A stretch of 64,000 nucleotides of DNA, taken from assembly GCF_013204885.1 (NCBI RefSeq), contig NZ_JABMKX010000020.1, positions 45,168 to 109,167 of the forward strand, given 5' to 3'. Position numbers and translations under genes: made by a program. Positions 59,719 through 64,000 of the stretch are shown here, one piece after another. This DNA is from Paenibacillus tritici (GTDB taxonomy: Bacteria; Bacillota; Bacilli; Paenibacillales; Paenibacillaceae). The notes under the pieces were generated by a model. It worked only from the letters and a program-made list of their open reading frames with translations, had not been told where the DNA came from and ran no database searches. How positions within the stretch are numbered: the first letter of the stretch is position 1; the number at the start of each line of letters is the position of its first letter.

Positions 59719-62700
59719 TCAGTACCCCAGCTCTGTGCTTGCGTTGCGCGAGATCAGCCCGAAGTACCCCGCTTCTCCAATCGCCCCTGCGGCGGTGTCC
59801 AGATAGTTAAAGATCTGCACCCCGTCAACCTTCAGGATCAGGCGCACCCCCCCGGATTCTTGAAAAGCGCCAAGCTGAACGCGGCTCCGCTCCCCGAAGG
59901 TGATGGCGGTATTCGGAATGGCCGGCCCGCCCAGGCTGGTCAGGCCGTCAATTGTGCCATAGATCACGGTCCGCACCCCTTCGTTGAAGCGGTGCAGCTC
60001 AATACCCGATGTCCCTATAACGACCAGGTACATACTACCTGTACTATAGCTCAGCTCCTTGCTCTGGTTGTTAAGCATCAGGGCATACCAGTTGGACGAG
60101 GCCGCGCTGTCATTGATCTTCAGATTGAAATCCAGCAGCTCATTCTGATACTTGCGGTTCTGGTAAATGATATGGCCTCCGGGAGCGCGCAGGGTCAGTG
60201 TGTCTGCTCCGGTCTCCTTCAGCCCGTTGGCGGTGGCCGATACATACCAGCCGTCCGGGTCCTGCAATTCCGCCATCAGGGTATGATCGTAGGTGCTGGT
60301 CTCATTCCATACCTTAACCTCATATTGCCCCTGCGTCACCGTGCCCAGATAACCAGCCGAGAGCGTCAGCGTGGCTGTTCCGGTCTGATGCGCCGTTAAC
60401 AGGCCGTTACTGCTGACACTGACAATGGAAGGGTCACTGCTGGTATAAGTGACCTCCTCCAGCTCCTCGCGGTTGCCGAACAGCGTCTCGCCATACGGCT
60501 CCAGCTGCATATCCGTGCCTGCATGGACATACGCCACATTGCCGTCATGTCCTTCCAGACGGACAGCAGCCAAGGTGTCTCCCACGAATACATCCGCTTG
60601 GAGTGTCCGCAGAATGGAGCCGTTAAGGATGCTTACGATAAGCTTCGTCCGCCCCTGGCTGAGTCCGGTCACCTCGCCGGTGGCATTGACCGAGGCCACG
60701 GAGGGATCAAGAATGCTGTAATAGAAGCTGCTGGTTGCCTGGCCCAGCGGTCTGTCTTTGCCGTCCATGGCCTGAATGGACACCTGTTCACTTCCTCCGG
60801 CTGCCAGCTTGACCGGTGCCAGTCTCCAGCGGCTGACCTGTCCTTCCGCTGCCCCGGCATATTCCGGCTGGAGCCCGGCCTGGTCAATGATCGTCATAGC
60901 CGCCTGAGGCCACTCTGCATCCGGCTGGACCGTATTGTTCTCGAACAGGACCTTGCGCCCGTTGTTGGTATACCCGTCCGTGGTGGTATAGTTGTTCACG
61001 AAATCCACATCATGGATCGTCGGCACATACGCCATCGCCCAGCGGAGCGGTGAATGCCACAGCGGCGTATCCTTCAGGTCGATCACATTATGCTCAAATT
61101 TCCAGTAGGCGGAGCCTTCATCCGTATATAAGGCGGAGTTCCCGTCCATCTGGTTGCGGATGTAATTGCCGGTGACCAGATTTTTCTCAGCCGCTGTGGC
61201 TCCGGTAGGTCCAAGACTGTAGATGGCTCCCCCGTCACGCAAGCCCATTCCCATGAGATCATAGATCAGGTTATTCTGAATCTTCACGTTCCGGGTAGCG
61301 GCATCGAACAGCTTATCCCAGCCATAGCCGATATGCGTTCCGCTGTAGGGCAGATTGTACATTTCATTATGGCTGATGTCCATATCTACCGGATACCCCG
61401 CAGATACGGCGGATGCCGATTTGTAGTCGATGCCGATATCATGAATCACATTGTTCAGCACATCATTATTCTTCATCAGCAGCCTGTGGTCTGCCGGATG
61501 GTAGATATTCCGGTCCGCAGAATTCGGCTGCCCCACGTTCAGCGCACTGCCTGAGATATCGTAGAAGCGGTTGCCTTCCATTAAGCTGTTCTGAACGCCG
61601 TTCTGCATCCGCACCGCTGTAATGCCAAGCTTGGTGAATTCATTATTGCGGAAATTCACGGTATTGGCCAGCTCCAGCATCACTGCAGCATCGGTCAGCT
61701 CATCAGGGATGGACGGATAACGCAGATGGTTATTCTGCGAATCGGAATGTCCTGCTGCCGTACCCGGGCGGTTCCAGGTGGTATACATAAACTTCAGGCC
61801 TTCAAAATTCAGATTGCGCACCGGCTCATCAGCCGATATCCCGTACACGGTAGCAAGCTGCTCCAGCACCGGAACTACAACTTCAGCCGTGGACAGATCC
61901 TCCCAGGCGCGGGGTTTGTAGTACAACATACCTTCTACCCGGTTGTAGTACCATTCTCCAGGCTCATCCAGCAGCTCAAAAGCATTCTCGTAATACACGG
62001 GTACCGTTGCCGAAGTTAATCCCCGGTTGAAGACTGCGCTCCGGCCCGGCTCCTGGAGGCCGATCTGCGCTTTGCCGCCGGATGAAGCTATAGACTCCAC
62101 CTTGATCCGGGAATTCGTCCACAGCTCGTTGAATACCATTTCCATATCGCTAGCATTGCCCCATCCGACCAGCTCCGTATTATCGGAGGTATAGCCGGTT
62201 GCCGTCTTCACCGGATTCACGAGCCCTGCGGCGCTCCGCGCCCGGACCGCCCGGATGCCATCCACGAACAGCTGGCGTGTCATAAGGCCGGTACCGGCAT
62301 TCGCCCGGTAGATGCCCTTGGTGCTGTCAAACACCGTCCAGCCAGTGACAGGCCGTCCGCCGCTGATGGAAGCCTGCTCCCCGGGGTAGCTGCGGTAAGT
62401 GACAAAATACCCGTTCGTCCCTGAATCCTCCGGTGTGAATTCCAGCGGCTCTGTCAGAGTATAGGTCCCTTCCCGCAGATTGACGATGATATCAGAGTCC
62501 ATATCCTCATTCAGCAGACGAACCGCCTCCTGTGCCCGGGCAACCGTCCGGAAGGGTGCAGCCTCCGTGCCGTTATTGCTGTCGTCCCCGCCAGGGGAGA
62601 CATACAGCTCTCGGCCGGTTGTACGCCCAGTCACCGTAACGGAAGTCTCAGCGCGCACGCTGCCGGTCTCATCCGTGACGAACACAGTAGTTGTTCCGGC

Positions 62701-63795
62701 GCTTACACCCGTCAGCTCTCCGTAGCTGTCAATCACGGCAATGCTCTCATCCTCCGTTCCCCACCGGATACCAGTATCCGTATTGTCCTGTGGCGTTACC
62801 GAGGCCTGTAACAGCACACGGGAGCCTGCGGGCACCGTCCGCTCCAGCGGAGCCAGCACAATGGCCGTGATCGGATCTTCATACACGGCTACCGTAGCTG
62901 TTACCGCCGGAAGCCCCTCATTCGGCTGTGCTGTCACCGTAGTAGCTCCCTGACGGATGCCTGTCACAAGACCGTTGCCATCCACTGTTGCCACCTCTGC
63001 ATTGCCTGTAGACCAGACAGCGCTCTGATCCGTAGCATCCGCAGGGGTGAACTGGAGCGGCAAGGGCAGCTTGGCGCCTCTGCGCAGCTCATAAGCCGCC
63101 TGGGAGAAGGCTGCACTTACCGCTTGTTTGTATCCGCTTACAACAAAATTATCAAAGCCTATCTTGCCTATGCTATCCTTGTAAAACCCTGTGTAGAAAG
63201 AGGTTAACGCGCCTCCTTCTGCCATCGGCTCCTTCGTCAGCAGACGGCTGCCGTCAATGGACAGATCGAAGGTATGGCTGCTGCTGTCAAGGGCCAGGCG
63301 TACCTCGTACCATACGCCTGCCGAGATCGGCAGCACGGAGGTCCAGGAGCCGGCGCCTTTTTTCATATAGCTGATCGCGCCATTGTTAATGGCGAACTTC
63401 ACCAGCGGAACAGCGCCGCTCTGCGGGGTGGGCAGGTAGATCACAGCTCCCGTCTGCTCTGCCCGGAACGAATAACTTAACATGCTTCTGTACGTAACAT
63501 CGGTAACGGATCTGCTTATATTGTAGCTGCTTGCTGTTTTGGCGGCCTGATGAAGCTCCAGCAGCTTGCCGGCATAACCTTCCCAGGCCTGCACAGCCAC
63601 GCTCACCCCCTGCGGCGGCGTCTTGATCGTCCATCCGGCAGGCTTCGCACCGGGACTATAAGATTCAAAGGTCTCCTCCAGCTTATAATTACTATCCGCC
63701 CGGGCCACAGAACCAAGGTCTGCCGGGAGCAGACCCATTAACAGAGCCATAATGATAGCGCATACAAAATACGGTTTCCGACTTGATTTTCTCAT
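59719..63795 (-). CDS. Secreted GH141-like right-handed beta-helix protein with Ig-like domains
   Basis: 1358 residues. A Sec signal peptide (about 1-33) precedes a LamG-like domain (35-225). Two Big_2 bacterial Ig-like domains follow (about 230-310 and 312-390: AVWSTGNAEVATVDGNGLVTGI-type motif). The catalytic-type beta-helix (about 395-930) starts ELYVSPGGDDSNNGT and includes PLEFTPEDSGTNGYFVTYRSYPGE, matching GH141-like proteins. Further Big_2 repeats lie at about 960-1110, and a C-terminal LamG-like domain at about 1120-1358. GH141 members act on fucosylated or xylan-type pectic glycans; the substrate here is unproven. Exported, probably released. GGAAAGGTGG precedes the ATG. It is upstream of the AraC regulator. 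Confidence 0.85.
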   Translation of the reverse strand: MRKSSRKPYFVCAIIMALLMGLLPADLGSVARADSNYKLEETFESYSPGAKPAGWTIKTPPQGVSVAVQAWEGYAGKLLELHQAAKTASSYNISRSVTDVTYRSMLSYSFRAEQTGAVIYLPTPQSGAVPLVKFAINNGAISYMKKGAGSWTSVLPISAGVWYEVRLALDSSSHTFDLSIDGSRLLTKEPMAEGGALTSFYTGFYKDSIGKIGFDNFVVSGYKQAVSAAFSQAAYELRRGAKLPLPLQFTPADATDQSAVWSTGNAEVATVDGNGLVTGIRQGATTVTAQPNEGLPAVTATVAVYEDPITAIVLAPLERTVPAGSRVLLQASVTPQDNTDTGIRWGTEDESIAVIDSYGELTGVSAGTTTVFVTDETGSVRAETSVTVTGRTTGRELYVSPGGDDSNNGTEAAPFRTVARAQEAVRLLNEDMDSDIIVNLREGTYTLTEPLEFTPEDSGTNGYFVTYRSYPGEQASISGGRPVTGWTVFDSTKGIYRANAGTGLMTRQLFVDGIRAVRARSAAGLVNPVKTATGYTSDNTELVGWGNASDMEMVFNELWTNSRIKVESIASSGGKAQIGLQEPGRSAVFNRGLTSATVPVYYENAFELLDEPGEWYYNRVEGMLYYKPRAWEDLSTAEVVVPVLEQLATVYGISADEPVRNLNFEGLKFMYTTWNRPGTAAGHSDSQNNHLRYPSIPDELTDAAVMLELANTVNFRNNEFTKLGITAVRMQNGVQNSLMEGNRFYDISGSALNVGQPNSADRNIYHPADHRLLMKNNDVLNNVIHDIGIDYKSASAVSAGYPVDMDISHNEMYNLPYSGTHIGYGWDKLFDAATRNVKIQNNLIYDLMGMGLRDGGAIYSLGPTGATAAEKNLVTGNYIRNQMDGNSALYTDEGSAYWKFEHNVIDLKDTPLWHSPLRWAMAYVPTIHDVDFVNNYTTTDGYTNNGRKVLFENNTVQPDAEWPQAAMTIIDQAGLQPEYAGAAEGQVSRWRLAPVKLAAGGSEQVSIQAMDGKDRPLGQATSSFYYSILDPSVASVNATGEVTGLSQGRTKLIVSILNGSILRTLQADVFVGDTLAAVRLEGHDGNVAYVHAGTDMQLEPYGETLFGNREELEEVTYTSSDPSIVSVSSNGLLTAHQTGTATLTLSAGYLGTVTQGQYEVKVWNETSTYDHTLMAELQDPDGWYVSATANGLKETGADTLTLRAPGGHIIYQNRKYQNELLDFNLKINDSAASSNWYALMLNNQSKELSYSTGSMYLVVIGTSGIELHRFNEGVRTVIYGTIDGLTSLGGPAIPNTAITFGERSRVQLGAFQESGGVRLILKVDGVQIFNYLDTAAGAIGEAGYFGLISRNASTELGY

Positions 63796-63884
63796 AATAG
63801 CCACCTTTCCGTATGGAAGCAAGAATGATAATTGTATAATGTACATTTAAAAACAGTGAACAGGAAGGTTTGCCGCTCCTAACT

Positions 63885-64000
63885 GGTCGAGTAGGCGGGG
63901 CCTCTCCATCGTGGATTGCGCCCCTACCCCTCACAGATCCGTACGTGCGCAATTTACGCATACGGCTCTTCACCCCATCGTTCACAGTTGGCCTTAGTCG
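63885..64000 (-). mobile_element. 3' end of a group II intron (domains V and VI)
   Basis: On the minus strand a 33-nt element starting GAGCCGTATGCG and ending GCACGTACGGATC (63936-63968) has the sequence and AGC triad of domain V, followed by TGTGAGGGG and a GTAGGGGC...GCCCCGCCTAC hairpin (63891-63927) as domain VI, with CTACTCGACC at the 3' boundary. The intron body and any maturase would lie beyond the window. It ends about 90 nt before the start of the GH141-like gene. Confidence 0.75.

Noticed and set aside
63692..63985. 97-codon minus-strand frame at the right edge
   Set aside because: It runs through intron domains V and VI and into the start of the GH141-like gene in another frame; not coding.

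Overview
The window looks like chromosome from a Paenibacillus-type member of the Bacillales. The GC content is intermediate, Shine-Dalgarno sites are strong (AGGAGG-like), and TTG or GTG starts are frequent. The gene content also fits: a SigB partner-switching locus, Lpl/Yes-type sugar ABC transporters paired with YesM/YesN-type two-component systems, cre sites, a ROK-family XylR, and several large carbohydrate-active enzymes. Species cannot be fixed from sequence alone.

Positions 1-16400 form a general-stress and envelope block. A partial pirin gene, a YtxH gene and a DUF5665 gene precede a complete sigma-B control cluster on the minus strand. Transcribed from high to low coordinates it reads rsbY (REC-PP2C phosphatase), rsbK (large membrane hybrid kinase with three receivers), rsbM (CheR-type methyltransferase), an extra REC-HK-REC hybrid kinase, then rsbV-rsbW-sigB. 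This matches the RsbK/RsbM/RsbY input known from the Bacillus cereus group rather than the B. subtilis stressosome. Three sigma-B-like promoters (GTTTC-N14-GG-rich) precede rsbV, a YflT/GSP17M gene and a DUF948 gene. Two weaker look-alikes precede the YtxH and DUF1328 genes. An NlpC/P60 wall hydrolase and a cation-diffusion-facilitator gene follow.

Positions 16400-26600 are mostly housekeeping and mixed genes: a small basic protein, an ABC-F ATPase, an MBL-fold hydrolase, a CvfC-like Nfu/HEAT protein, a lysine riboswitch with terminator in front of a LysP-type permease, a nitroreductase divergent from a MerR regulator with a clear palindromic operator, a DUF3889 protein and a transglutaminase-like protein.

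Positions 26800-36730 hold a sugar locus on the minus strand: AraC-type response regulator, YesM-type kinase, two permeases, a solute-binding lipoprotein and a GH95 alpha-fucosidase-type enzyme, with two cre sites. Positions 37100-42050 hold xylA-xylB and the divergent xylR, with a palindromic XylR operator and a cre site. An IS1182-type transposase follows, then a glutaredoxin-like gene, trxB, and a P1B-4 metal ATPase (PfeT/ZosA type) with Fur-family boxes and a strong leader hairpin.

Positions 48900-63800 hold a second polysaccharide locus on the minus strand: a secreted GH141-like beta-helix protein, a membrane AraC regulator, a small mutarotase-like protein, a very large GH2 enzyme and a GH94 phosphorylase. 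Inside this locus a gene-free kilobase (56375-57370) carries an 11-run G-tract cluster, eight contiguous 51-bp tandem repeats, a terminator and a pyrimidine-rich repeat tract. The right edge carries the 3' end (domains V and VI) of a group II intron on the minus strand. At least two families of dispersed intergenic repeats occur in the gaps.
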